DNA from: Trueperaceae bacterium
GTDB taxonomy: Bacteria; Deinococcota; Deinococci; Deinococcales; Trueperaceae
DNA: 64,000 bases
Assembly (NCBI GenBank): GCA_036381595.1
Contig: DASVCN010000041.1
Coordinates: forward strand, 1 to 64,000
Reading direction: 5' to 3'
Shown here piece after piece: positions 47,963 to 56,689 of this stretch. Positions within the stretch are counted from its first letter, which is position 1. The number at the start of each line of letters is the position of its first letter. The notes under the pieces were generated by a model. It had not been told where the DNA came from. It ran no database searches and worked only from the letters and a program-made list of their open reading frames with translations. A program made the translations under genes and the position numbers.

Positions 47963-50499
47963 GCCTTCTCCTCCTCGTTCCTCTCCGTCGCACCGCGAGC
48001 CGCGAGAGGTTCGACCGATTGCAGCGGCCGCTCGATCAGGTCGGTCTCCGTTACCTCGGCCCCGGGATCGAGTGGCACCAGGAAGGTCTTGATCTCGCTG
48101 GGCCCGAAGTCGGCCGTTATGGTGCGCTGCCAGGCGGGCAGACCGATCGTTGCGGTCGTACGGTCGCCGCTCGTCTCGACGGCACGAATTATCATCCCCT
48201 CCCCCTCCTCGGCAACCTTGAGCACCCTCACGTCGACGTTCCTGCGGTCTACCGACAGATAGGACGCGCGTTGCGGCAAGGGGCCCGGGTGGAAGGTGGC
48301 CATCAGCGGAAGCGGCATGGCGTTGAGCTCGGCCGCCCGCCTCACCGTGCCAGCCTGCGCCCAGCCGCCCTTGTGGGGCAGGAGGGTGTAACGGAAGTGC
48401 TGCACCCCCTGGTCGGTATACGCATAGGTCTCGTCCGACCGGACTTCGGCCGGTATGTGGTGGGCATATACCGGGTTGCGGAGGACGGTGAGGCCGATGT
48501 CCCTTATGTTGACGTCGAAGGAGTACTTGCTGTCGTTCAGGATGCTCAGCCCGTAGAGGTCGCCGCTGTCGCGCGCTGTCCCCGAGAGGTCGACCCAACT
48601 CTGGCCGGGCTTCTCCTCCTCGTTGGCGAACCGTTCGATGTGGCCGTAGGGGATCTCGAAGGTGGCGCGCATGAACTGGAGGTTGGTAGGGAACCTTATC
48701 TTCAGCATCTTCTGCGGTTCGCGCCAGTCGACGGTGGCGTTCACGTCGATAGCCGAGCGTCCGGGGTAGAGGGCGAAATCCTGGACCAGCCTCGAGTCGC
48801 CGTAGCGGCTGTCTATCCTGACCACCCCGCGCACGGGCCCGTTCTCGATCAGGCGGACGGATCGCGACCGGAACTCACCGATAACGTCGGTGAAGCTGAA
48901 GACGTTGTGTCCCCAGGTGTCGCTGGGGTCGTCGATCACGACCGGCCTGCAGGCCGGCCCCGAGAGCACCTCGGTGGAAGCCATCTTGTCGTAGAGGCTG
49001 ATCAGCCAGCCCGTCTCACCGTCGAACTCGAGTCGGAAGCGCTCGTTCTCGAGGGTGGTGTCGGTGGCCGCCAGCAGAGCCTGCGGGAATGTTGGCGCCT
49101 CGTGACCCTGCACCAAGCGGAAGGTGCGGTAGCCGAACGACGGCAGTTCGGGGGCGAACACCAGCTTCTGCCGGCCCTGAGCGGTGGCCGCGGACTGGGC
49201 CGTCTGCATGGGCACCCGCTCGCCATCCTCGTCGACCAGCACCTCGCCCTCCCGCAAGCGGGAGATCTCGAGCTCCACCGGGCCGGCGACCCGCCAGGCG
49301 TGCTGGTTGAACACGACCAGCGGCCGCACACCCTCCTGATAGGGGATGTCGATGTTCCAGGCGAGCGACTGCATAGCCTCGTTGAGGGCCCGGGAGCCTA
49401 TCGCCATAGCTTCGCCGTAGAGGTCGCGGGCGTCTACGTACGCCTCCTCGATGCTGGTGCCGGCGAGGATGTCGTGGAACTGGTTGAAGAGGACCCCTTT
49501 CCAGGCGTGCGCGAGGTCCTCGTGCGTCTCGTGGCCGGTAACCTGGCGGGCCAGGGCCGCGAGCTTCTCTGCCGTCAGCAGGAGGTTCTCGGCCCTGCGG
49601 TTCCAGCGCTTCACCCCCGAGTGAGCCGCGTAGCAGCCGCTCGCATGATGCTGGAGATCTTCGTGGACCACCGGCAACCGCAACTCCTTCCGCTCCATCC
49701 GCTCGAAGTAGCGGTTGGGCGAACTGAACTCGAGGATCGGCAGGTCGTCGCGTTCCGACAGCCGGATGATGCTCTCGATGTTCTCCCTCGTGGGTCCGCC
49801 GCCGTGATTGCCCACCCCGTAGAAGCACATCAGCTCACCCACCTGCTCACGGAGCTCGGCGCTGCAGCGCAGCACGTGCTTCTCGAGGTCCTTCCCCGAA
49901 GTTCCGTACTCGAACGGGATCCGGTAGGTGAGAACGCGCGAGCCGTCGTCGGACTCCCACCAGAAGAGCCGACCTGGCAAGCCCTTCTCGTGTGGGCTGG
50001 GGCGCATGAACACGTAGTAGTCGAGGCCGCTCTTCTTGAGCAGTTGCGGCAGCATCCCGTGGTGCCCGAACGAGTCGACGTTGTAGCCCACCCGGGCGAT
50101 CACACCGAACTTCTCCATGAAGTAGCGCTGGGCGTAGAGGGCCTGACGAACGAACGACTCACCGCCGGGGATGTTGCAGTCCGGCTGGATCCACCAGCCG
50201 CCCACGATCTCCCAACGCCCCTGGGCCACCCGCCGGCGGATCTCCTCGAACATCTCCGGATCGCTCTTCTCGACCCACTCGTAGAAGGCGGCCGAGCTCG
50301 ACACGAAGACGAAGTCGTCGTACTCCTCGAGTCGATCGAGCGCGCTCCTGAACGAGGCCAGCACCTCGTGGTACCCCTCCTGCCACTGCCACAGCCATAC
50401 CGGGTCGATGTGGGCGTTGCCGATCATGTGCAGCTTCTTCTCCTTGATGGCGCTCGCCGCTGCTTCGTCACTCATCGACTGTTCGTCTCCGATGATCAT
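47959..50499 (-). CDS. GH38 alpha-mannosidase (short form)
   Basis: This 846-residue enzyme begins almost directly with the catalytic domain: KKLHMIGNAHIDPVWLWQWQ with zinc ligands H30 and D32, and VGYNVDSFGHHGMLPQLLKK with nucleophile D142. A helical bundle and C-terminal beta domain follow (EFGRPS-like regions are degenerate). It differs strongly from the other GH38, so the pair is not a recent duplication and may cut different linkages. The ATG at 50499 overlaps the isomerase stop codon by 4 bases. It is cytoplasmic. Confidence 0.92.
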   Translation of the reverse strand: MIIGDEQSMSDEAAASAIKEKKLHMIGNAHIDPVWLWQWQEGYHEVLASFRSALDRLEEYDDFVFVSSSAAFYEWVEKSDPEMFEEIRRRVAQGRWEIVGGWWIQPDCNIPGGESFVRQALYAQRYFMEKFGVIARVGYNVDSFGHHGMLPQLLKKSGLDYYVFMRPSPHEKGLPGRLFWWESDDGSRVLTYRIPFEYGTSGKDLEKHVLRCSAELREQVGELMCFYGVGNHGGGPTRENIESIIRLSERDDLPILEFSSPNRYFERMERKELRLPVVHEDLQHHASGCYAAHSGVKRWNRRAENLLLTAEKLAALARQVTGHETHEDLAHAWKGVLFNQFHDILAGTSIEEAYVDARDLYGEAMAIGSRALNEAMQSLAWNIDIPYQEGVRPLVVFNQHAWRVAGPVELEISRLREGEVLVDEDGERVPMQTAQSAATAQGRQKLVFAPELPSFGYRTFRLVQGHEAPTFPQALLAATDTTLENERFRLEFDGETGWLISLYDKMASTEVLSGPACRPVVIDDPSDTWGHNVFSFTDVIGEFRSRSVRLIENGPVRGVVRIDSRYGDSRLVQDFALYPGRSAIDVNATVDWREPQKMLKIRFPTNLQFMRATFEIPYGHIERFANEEEKPGQSWVDLSGTARDSGDLYGLSILNDSKYSFDVNIRDIGLTVLRNPVYAHHIPAEVRSDETYAYTDQGVQHFRYTLLPHKGGWAQAGTVRRAAELNAMPLPLMATFHPGPLPQRASYLSVDRRNVDVRVLKVAEEGEGMIIRAVETSGDRTTATIGLPAWQRTITADFGPSEIKTFLVPLDPGAEVTETDLIERPLQSVEPLAARGATERNEEEKA

Positions 50500-51305
50500 G
50501 CCGCCACTCCCAACCAGCTCTCCAACAGCTCTCTGCCGAACCGGCAATCCTCGCTCGGGTCGAAACTCTCCGGTTCGTGTTCCACGCTCATCGCTCGGCC
50601 GTAACCCGCCCGTTGCAGGGCCCGGACGCACTCCTCGACTGGTACCACTCCCTCTCCGTATCGGCAGGTGTCGTGGCGGCCCTCCTCGCGGACGTCCTTA
50701 AGGTGTACGTGGAAGAGCTCGTTGGCCAGCTCGGCGATCGCCCTGGCTGCGTCGTACCCCTGGGTAGCGAACCAGCCGGTGTCGACGGTGACGCCGATCC
50801 GACCTCTCCCCCCGTCGCCGACCTTGTCGAGCAGCTCTTCCGGGGTCTTCTCCGGGTGGTTCTCGACGCCCAACCTGAGGTCGTACATCTCGAGCCGGCC
50901 CACGACGAACTCGCGGTCTTTGTCCAGCATCGAGGTCGAGCCGCCGAGAACCGGCACCCCCAGGGCCGCTGCCAGCTTGCAGGTCGCGTCGAACTCCTGG
51001 GCAGTGCTCCCGAACCAGCCCGCGAGGCTCGTGACGGCCAGCCGGTGTTCGGCGAGGAGGTCGCGGGCGGTGTCGATGTGCGCCTCGGTTGCCCAGGCGG
51101 GGGACAGATGCGCCGTCCACAGGTCGATCGCCTGGAATCCCAGCCGCTTGACGTCGGCGAGGATCTCCCCGAACCGTTCCGCGAACGTCCCCAGGGGGCG
51201 GAGATGCTCGCTCGCCGCCTTCTCCCCCTGCCCCCAGCCGCGCGTCATCCGGTAGTCGAGCTGCCTCGCGACGTAGTTCGCTCCCATGAAAGACACCAGG
51301 TTCAC
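50496..51305 (-). CDS. Sugar phosphate isomerase/epimerase (xylose-isomerase-like TIM barrel)
   Basis: This 269-residue TIM barrel has LVSFMGANYVARQLDYRMTR, RLGFQAIDLWTAHLSPAWAT, LGVENHPEKTPEELLDKVGD with the metal-binding Glu, GVTVDTGWFATQGYD with Asp, and LFHVHLKDVREEGRHDTCRY with His. These are AP-endonuclease-2 superfamily metal sites. It would interconvert keto- and aldo-sugars or epimers. The GTG at 51305 overlaps the stop codon of the MBL gene by 4 bases and has GGAGG upstream. Confidence 0.88.
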   Translation of the reverse strand: MNLVSFMGANYVARQLDYRMTRGWGQGEKAASEHLRPLGTFAERFGEILADVKRLGFQAIDLWTAHLSPAWATEAHIDTARDLLAEHRLAVTSLAGWFGSTAQEFDATCKLAAALGVPVLGGSTSMLDKDREFVVGRLEMYDLRLGVENHPEKTPEELLDKVGDGGRGRIGVTVDTGWFATQGYDAARAIAELANELFHVHLKDVREEGRHDTCRYGEGVVPVEECVRALQRAGYGRAMSVEHEPESFDPSEDCRFGRELLESWLGVAA

Positions 51306-53248
51306 GTGTCGGCCTCCTCGGCCCTGCCGCCACCCCTCTCGAAGGGCCTCTGCTGCGTCCGCTCGCTGCTCCGCTCGACGGTGATGAGCGCTTCTGCCTG
51401 TTGCCCCAGTCGCATCCGACCCACGGTGAGGTCGGCGGCCACCCTGGCCCGCCTTACGCTCGCACCCAGCGGAACCACCTCGAACTCCAGCGTGGCGCTC
51501 TCCCCCGGAGCCAGCACCTTGCCGAGTTCCGCCGGTTCGACCAGCCAGCCGCTGGGGACCACCAGCTTCAGACTGGCTCTCTCCTCTCTGTTGAGCGGGT
51601 TGCGCACCGTCGCCCGCAGCGCCAGCCGCCTCCCGGCAGGAACCGCGGCTCGGTAGGGGCGCAGGCTCACCGCACGGTCTCCGCCGCCGAAATCGAACTC
51701 GTCGACGGGGAGGAGATCGTTGTGGAGCGTCGACAGCAGTTCGGCGCGCGAGCGCACGGCCGCGAGGAAGTCTCCGTTCACCTGGTGCGGCAAGTAGTGA
51801 CCGGCGAGCAGAAGATCGGGTTGGAGTCGCTCCAGCAGAGCGGCGGTGCCGCGGTAGTCGTCGGGGTGGAAACCGTTGTTGTAGACGTAGTTCCAGCGCG
51901 CCTCGGCGCCTCCCTCGAACTGGTCGCCGACAGCCAGCACCTTGCGTCCGTCGACCTCGAACGAGATCGCGCAGGCGTAACGCGTGTGGCCGGGCTGATG
52001 GTGGAGGGTGAGCTGGTGCTCGCGCCAGGTGATCGGCGCTTCCAGCGGCAAACGCCTGTCGACGGGGATGGGGTCGTACCAGAGGCAGGGCAGGTCGAAC
52101 GCTGACGGGTTCTCGAGGACCTCGGCGAAGGTGTCCGCCGCCCAGACCTCGGTCCCCTCCACCTCGCGGAGCAGGTTGATTCCGGCCACATGATCGTCGT
52201 GATAGTGGGTGGGCACCACCACCTCTACCCGCTCGACTCCGAAGCGCCGCTTGAGACCAGGCAAGGTATAGAGCCAAGGGCGGCGCGAGGCGCGGTCGGC
52301 CCCGGCTGCGCTGCCCACCATGAAGTCGTAGCCGAAGTCGATAAGGAGCGCATTGCCGCTGTCGGAGAGAAGAACGTAGTTGTAAGCGGTGGAGGTCCGG
52401 TTGCGCAGCAGGTGGGGGGAGAGCAGTTCGTACGGCTCGTTCCGGAACTCCAGGAGGCGAGAGTTCTGGCTGCGCTGTTCCAGCAGCGCCAGCAGCCGCT
52501 CGCAGAGCAGGTCGATCGCTGCCTCCGGCTCGTTCATCACCTCACCGTGCGACGGGAGCAGGCGGTCGCACTCTCGCTCCTTCAGATCCAGGAGGGAGGC
52601 CACCGTCGCCGCCACACCCTCGGCGCCGTTGTACGACCACTGGGTGGCGGCGAGCGACCAGATCTTGCCGGGGCCGGCGATGAGGTCGCCGGTGAAGGCG
52701 ACCGTCGCGCTGTCGACATTGGCGACCAGGGTGAGTGAACCGGTGGTGTGCCCGGGGGTGGGAATGACGGTGACTTCCAACTCGCCGAAGCGGTAACTGC
52801 GGTAATCCTCGAGGACGCCGTCGACCGGTACCCGCTCGAGCAGCGAGAAGCGGTCCTGACGGTTGTTGTACGAGTTGTCGAGCTCCCGCGCCTGCCAGTG
52901 CTGGTCGATCCCGCGGAAGAGCTCCTGTTCGGCCTGGGGTACCCAGATGCGGATGCCGGCTGCGGAGGCTCGAGCCAGACCCTGGCCCTGGTCGCGGTGA
53001 TGGTGGGTCATGAGCACGTCGCCTACCCGGACGCCGAGTTGCGGCAGCAGGTCGAGGATGTCGCCGGCGCCGAAGTCGATCAGCACGCCTCGCTCCCCGT
53101 CGGCGAGCAGGTAGACCTGGCAGGTGTCGTGGAAGAGGTAGAGGTTCTGGGAGATGCGCTCGAGCCTCTCGTCTCCTGCCCAGGCACGACCTTCCCCGGC
53201 GGCGGCCGGGGCCGCGCTCCGCATCGACTCGATGCGCGTCTCGCTCAT
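51302..53248 (-). CDS. Tandem metallo-beta-lactamase-fold protein
   Basis: This 648-residue protein has two MBL domains in series. The first has THHHRDQG (H82, H84, D86, with Gln at the last position), PTPGHTTG (H167) and FTGDLI (D188). The second has PTHYHDDHVAG (H348, H350, D352, H353), QPGHTRYA (H421), GDQFEGG (D442) and H484. A C-terminal Ig-like NEW3-type domain follows (LALRATVRNPLNREERASLK). The second site looks fully intact; the first lacks one ligand. No signal peptide is seen. It may hydrolyse an ester or lactone made during glycan breakdown. The fusion is unusual. It starts 3 bases after the ROK gene. Confidence 0.85.
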   Translation of the reverse strand: MSETRIESMRSAAPAAAGEGRAWAGDERLERISQNLYLFHDTCQVYLLADGERGVLIDFGAGDILDLLPQLGVRVGDVLMTHHHRDQGQGLARASAAGIRIWVPQAEQELFRGIDQHWQARELDNSYNNRQDRFSLLERVPVDGVLEDYRSYRFGELEVTVIPTPGHTTGSLTLVANVDSATVAFTGDLIAGPGKIWSLAATQWSYNGAEGVAATVASLLDLKERECDRLLPSHGEVMNEPEAAIDLLCERLLALLEQRSQNSRLLEFRNEPYELLSPHLLRNRTSTAYNYVLLSDSGNALLIDFGYDFMVGSAAGADRASRRPWLYTLPGLKRRFGVERVEVVVPTHYHDDHVAGINLLREVEGTEVWAADTFAEVLENPSAFDLPCLWYDPIPVDRRLPLEAPITWREHQLTLHHQPGHTRYACAISFEVDGRKVLAVGDQFEGGAEARWNYVYNNGFHPDDYRGTAALLERLQPDLLLAGHYLPHQVNGDFLAAVRSRAELLSTLHNDLLPVDEFDFGGGDRAVSLRPYRAAVPAGRRLALRATVRNPLNREERASLKLVVPSGWLVEPAELGKVLAPGESATLEFEVVPLGASVRRARVAADLTVGRMRLGQQAEALITVERSSERTQQRPFERGGGRAEEADT

Positions 53249-53251
53249 CGC

Positions 53252-54244
53252 CTAGCCCTTCACCGCACGACCTGCCGGAGTCGACGGGTCCAGCAACCGA
53301 TAGGCCAGCGCAGCCGCCCCCCAGAGGGGAGCGTCGTCGCCCAGGCCGGCCGGCCTCACGTCGAGACTCACCTCGGGCATCGCCGTTTCACGCGCCCTGC
53401 GCAGGAGCGGTCCCCAGAGGGGCTCGCCTGCCTTGCTGACCCCGCCGCCCACGAGGATGGCGTCAGGGTTGAGCAGGTTGGCGGCGCTGCCGATGGCGAT
53501 GCCGAGGGCGCTGCCCGCCCGCTCCATGAGCTCCAGGGCCATGGCGTCGCCGCCCCGGGCGGCTTCGGCGACGTGCCGTGCGGTAAGGTTCGCCGCGCCG
53601 CCAGCCAACTCCAGCAGCGCCCTCGCCCGCTCCGGTTCTCGCTCGATCCGCCACCGGGCCTCCCTGGCGATCGCCGGGCCCGCCGCTATGCTCTCGAGGC
53701 AACCGCGTGAGCCGCAGACGCACTCCGGGCCGTCGGGCTCGAGCCGCAGGTGTCCCACGTGTCCAGCCATCCCGTCGGCACCGCGCCAGATCTCGCCGCC
53801 CGCGACTATCCCGCCGCCCACTCCGGTGCTCACTGTCAGGTAGAGGAGGCTGTTCACGCCCTGCCCTGCCCCGTAGCGGTACTCGCCCAGCGCACCGGCG
53901 ATGCCGTCGTTCTCCACTCGCACACCTGCACCGAACCGCGCCTCCAACTCCCGGGCCAGTGCTACCCCCTCCCAACCTGGGACGTGGTGGGAGAGCTTGA
54001 CCGTTCCACTGCCGGCCTCGACCGGTCCGCCGAAACTCACCCCCACTGCCGCCGGCGCCGACCCTGCCAGCACCTCTTCGGCCAGTTCCGTGGCGATCCG
54101 GTAGTCGGAGTCGGCGTCGGCGCCTTCGGGCGAGAGCGCCCTCCGCAGGTCGAGCCAGTCCCGCTCGCCGGCGACCACCGCCGCGGCGCTGATCTTGGTG
54201 CCCCCGAAATCGAGAGCGAGTACGAGAGGAGAAGCGTGACTCAC
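53252..54244 (-). CDS. ROK-family sugar kinase
   Basis: This 330-residue kinase has the ATP-phosphate motif ALDFGGTKISAAAVV, VENDGIAGALGEYRYGAG, VSTGVGGGIVAGGEIWRGAD, and the ROK zinc motif ECVCGSRGCLES preceded by GHVGHLRLEP. It would phosphorylate glucose, mannose, N-acetylglucosamine or N-acetylmannosamine released by the locus. The start is a GTG at 54244, six bases after TAGTCT (54256-54251), so it probably has its own leaderless transcript. It then leads into the MBL, isomerase, GH38, SIS and GH38 genes. Confidence 0.92.
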   Translation of the reverse strand: MSHASPLVLALDFGGTKISAAAVVAGERDWLDLRRALSPEGADADSDYRIATELAEEVLAGSAPAAVGVSFGGPVEAGSGTVKLSHHVPGWEGVALARELEARFGAGVRVENDGIAGALGEYRYGAGQGVNSLLYLTVSTGVGGGIVAGGEIWRGADGMAGHVGHLRLEPDGPECVCGSRGCLESIAAGPAIAREARWRIEREPERARALLELAGGAANLTARHVAEAARGGDAMALELMERAGSALGIAIGSAANLLNPDAILVGGGVSKAGEPLWGPLLRRARETAMPEVSLDVRPAGLGDDAPLWGAAALAYRLLDPSTPAGRAVKG

Positions 54245-54318
54245 GCGCGCAGACTACCCCCTGCTCGGGTAGAAGTGGCCCGGGTGGCGGACCCCGGGCT
54301 CCAGCTGGCGGTCCGGTC

Positions 54319-54369
54319 TCACCGGCTTCATACGGTCACCGGCTTCTTACCGTCTCCGGCTTCATGCGG
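54319..54369. repeat. 17-bp tandem repeat, three copies, reaching into the GH84 stop codon
   Basis: Units at 54319, 54336 and 54353 follow TCaCCGGCTTCaTaCGG with one to three changes. The GH84 stop codon (54364-54362) lies in the third copy, so the repeat extends past the gene end. The spacer 54245-54361 holds this array and the ROK promoter. Confidence 0.75.
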
Positions 54370-55711
54370 CCTCCGCCTCCAGGCACCGCTCCAGCGCCAA
54401 CTGGGCCAGCGGCCGGAGGAACTCGCCACCTATCCGCTTGGGGTGTCGCTCGATCATCCCCTGCCACTCCTCGATCCTGCGCAGTCGCCCCGCGTCGGTC
54501 GTCGAGCCCACGGCGTTCTCGCTCAGGGCCTCGATGCTCCAGCGCCCGAGCCAGGTCCACTGCTCGAGCTGCTCCAGCCAGGGCAGCAGTTCGTTGCGCA
54601 ACTCCAGGTTCTCGAGCCGGTAGCGCAGAGCGTAGCAGGCCTCGTCGAGTTCGGTGAGGTAGGCGTGGAGTTCGCCTACCACCGGGTCGTCGGCCAGACC
54701 CGCTTCCAGTGCGACAAGCGCCGAGGCCGTGAGTTGGGCGAGCCTCTCCGCCTCCTCGGTGCCGAGGCAGGAGCGCAAGGAGTTCCTGGCGATCAGCTCC
54801 AGCTCCCGGGCGTGCCGTTCCGCCACCTCCCGCAACGCCCGCGCCCAGGCCTCCTCGGGCCGATAGCGGGCGGGATCCGCTAGGTATTCGGCGTAGGTGG
54901 CCAGCGGCACCTTGGAAGCCTCCATCTGGTTCATCGGGTTGACCACCACCCCACGGGCGGCGCGGTGGAGGTCGGCCGACCGGCCCCTGATCGGTCCGAC
55001 ATGCAGTTCGCCCTGCATGGCCAGGTCGTTGACCGGGTAGTTGTCCCAGATGAGCGGGCGCCGCCGCACTACCCGCGCGAACTCGTCCACCTCGCTCCGC
55101 CCCACCTCTCGGGAGCAGACGTCCAGACCGGTGTAGAAGACGTCGATCGCCGGATCCAGCAGCTCTCCCAGTTCGGCGACGGCTGGCGAGAAGGGCGGAC
55201 CGCCATGGTAGTCGGTGGGGCACATGCTCAGCCGACAGTTCGGGTCGATCTCACGAAGCCGTTCGAGAGCGCGGTTGCACAGGTGGGCCTGCGCGGCTGC
55301 GACACTCGGGTAGGCCTCGGCGTCCCGCTCGTTGGCGAAGGTGGGACGGATGTCGTCGAGGAGTAGCGAGAAGTGGCTAACGCCCAAGGCGTTGATCGTC
55401 TCGAGCTTGCCGAGTACCGCCGCGAACTCCTCCTCACTCGAGTAGCAGATGTCGATCCCGGGGCTCAGGGCGTAGCAGAAGTCGATGCCCTGTGAGTTGG
55501 CCACCGCGGCCGCCTCCCGGAACTGCTCCAGCTGCCGCGGCGGGTACGGTTCTCGCCAGTGCCGCCGGTGCTGGCGGTCGTTCTTCGGCGCGTAGATATA
55601 GAGGTTGAAGCCGTGTCGGCCCATGAACTCCAGCAGCGAGAGTCGCTGGGGTTGGGTGTAGAAGACGCCGTAGAAGCCCTCGATGACGCCGCGGAGTTCG
55701 AACGGGCTCAT
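54362..55711 (-). CDS. GH84 beta-N-acetylglucosaminidase
   Basis: This 449-residue enzyme has the GH84 pattern: RGVIEGFYGVFYTQPQRLSL, NLYIYAPKNDRQHRRHWREP, FCYALSPGIDICYSSEEEF and FSLLLDDIRPTF with the catalytic Asp pair D119-D120. It removes beta-linked N-acetylglucosamine by substrate-assisted catalysis. The length covers the catalytic barrel and a helical C-terminus without extra binding modules. No signal peptide is present, so it acts inside the cell. The ATG at 55711 has GGGAGGG upstream and overlaps the aldolase stop codon by 4 bases. Confidence 0.92.
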   Translation of the reverse strand: MSPFELRGVIEGFYGVFYTQPQRLSLLEFMGRHGFNLYIYAPKNDRQHRRHWREPYPPRQLEQFREAAAVANSQGIDFCYALSPGIDICYSSEEEFAAVLGKLETINALGVSHFSLLLDDIRPTFANERDAEAYPSVAAAQAHLCNRALERLREIDPNCRLSMCPTDYHGGPPFSPAVAELGELLDPAIDVFYTGLDVCSREVGRSEVDEFARVVRRRPLIWDNYPVNDLAMQGELHVGPIRGRSADLHRAARGVVVNPMNQMEASKVPLATYAEYLADPARYRPEEAWARALREVAERHARELELIARNSLRSCLGTEEAERLAQLTASALVALEAGLADDPVVGELHAYLTELDEACYALRYRLENLELRNELLPWLEQLEQWTWLGRWSIEALSENAVGSTTDAGRLRRIEEWQGMIERHPKRIGGEFLRPLAQLALERCLEAEAA

Positions 55712-56634
55712 CGGCCCTCCCACGGGTGTCCGTTGGCCCGCCCGGCGCTGCCCAGGACCGCTTCGATCTTCTCGATCACGACCGCTTCGACTGCGTCCTG
55801 GGCCAGTCTCAGGTCGCGATCGGGCAGCGCCCTGATCTCATCGTCGACCACCCGCCTGGCGCTGTTCAGGGCGGCGAGCATGGCGACCTCGAGGTCTGTC
55901 GCCAGGTTCACCTTGCTGACTCCGCCGCCGGGAAGGCGGATGGCCCGGCGCATCATCGCCGCGTCCACGCCCGACCCGCCGTGCAGTACCAGGTGCGCGC
56001 TGGTTCGCTCCCGAATCGCCGCAAGGCGGTCGATATCGATGGTGACGGCTCGGCCTACGCCGTGAACGGTGCCCACCGACACCGCAAGCGCATCGACGTC
56101 GCTGCCGGCGACGAACTCCTCCACCTGGTCGGGGTCGGTGTAGGCGACGAGCTCACGCTCCTCGGCCTCGGAGAACGAGGTGGCACCTATGGTCCCCAGC
56201 TCGCCTTCGACCGAGGCGCCGCGGGCGTGGGCTCGGTCGGCCACGCGTCTCGTCACCCGGATATTCTCCTCGAGCGGATAGTCGGAGGCGTCGATCATCA
56301 CCGAGGTGAACCCTGCCTCGAGCGCCCGTTCGATGAGCGCTTCGTCATGAGTGTGGTCGAGATGGAGGCCCACGGGCACGGTGATGGCCAGCTCGTTCAG
56401 GTAGTCGCGGAAGGCTTCGGCGAACCGCTCAACCTCCACGCCGCAGCGACTCATGTCCTTCTGCGATATCTGCACCAGCAGGGGCGAGCGCGCCCGTTCG
56501 GCGGCCCGCAGCACGGGCGGGATCATCAGCGGATAGCGGGGTGAGAAAGCGCCGATCGCGTAGCCGTTCGCTTCGGCGTGGGGGGCGAGTTCACTGAAGG
56601 TCCGCAGGTTTTTCGGCCTGTCTATCGTCGGCAC
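55708..56634 (-). CDS. Class II ketose-bisphosphate aldolase
   Basis: This 308-residue zinc aldolase has VPVGLHLDHTHDEALIERAL with a zinc His, SVEGELGTIGATSFSEAEER with Glu, and HLVLHGGSGVDAAMMRRAIR with the phosphate-binding Gly-Ser. It fits the fructose-/tagatose-bisphosphate family; the substrate in this locus may be a less common ketose phosphate. The start is a GTG at 56634 with GAGGAG upstream. It is followed by GH84 with a 4-base overlap. Confidence 0.9.
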   Translation of the reverse strand: MPTIDRPKNLRTFSELAPHAEANGYAIGAFSPRYPLMIPPVLRAAERARSPLLVQISQKDMSRCGVEVERFAEAFRDYLNELAITVPVGLHLDHTHDEALIERALEAGFTSVMIDASDYPLEENIRVTRRVADRAHARGASVEGELGTIGATSFSEAEERELVAYTDPDQVEEFVAGSDVDALAVSVGTVHGVGRAVTIDIDRLAAIRERTSAHLVLHGGSGVDAAMMRRAIRLPGGGVSKVNLATDLEVAMLAALNSARRVVDDEIRALPDRDLRLAQDAVEAVVIEKIEAVLGSAGRANGHPWEGR

Positions 56635-56689
56635 CGGTCTCCTCGGTCTGAACTTCCTCAGGGGGTCTGGTGGCTTCCGGAAGCCTGGC

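Noticed and set aside
48019-50604. Plus-strand open frame of 861 codons opposite a GH38 gene
   Set aside because: It is antisense to a well-supported mannosidase, with composition biased to Val, Leu, Glu and Arg and no recognisable domain.
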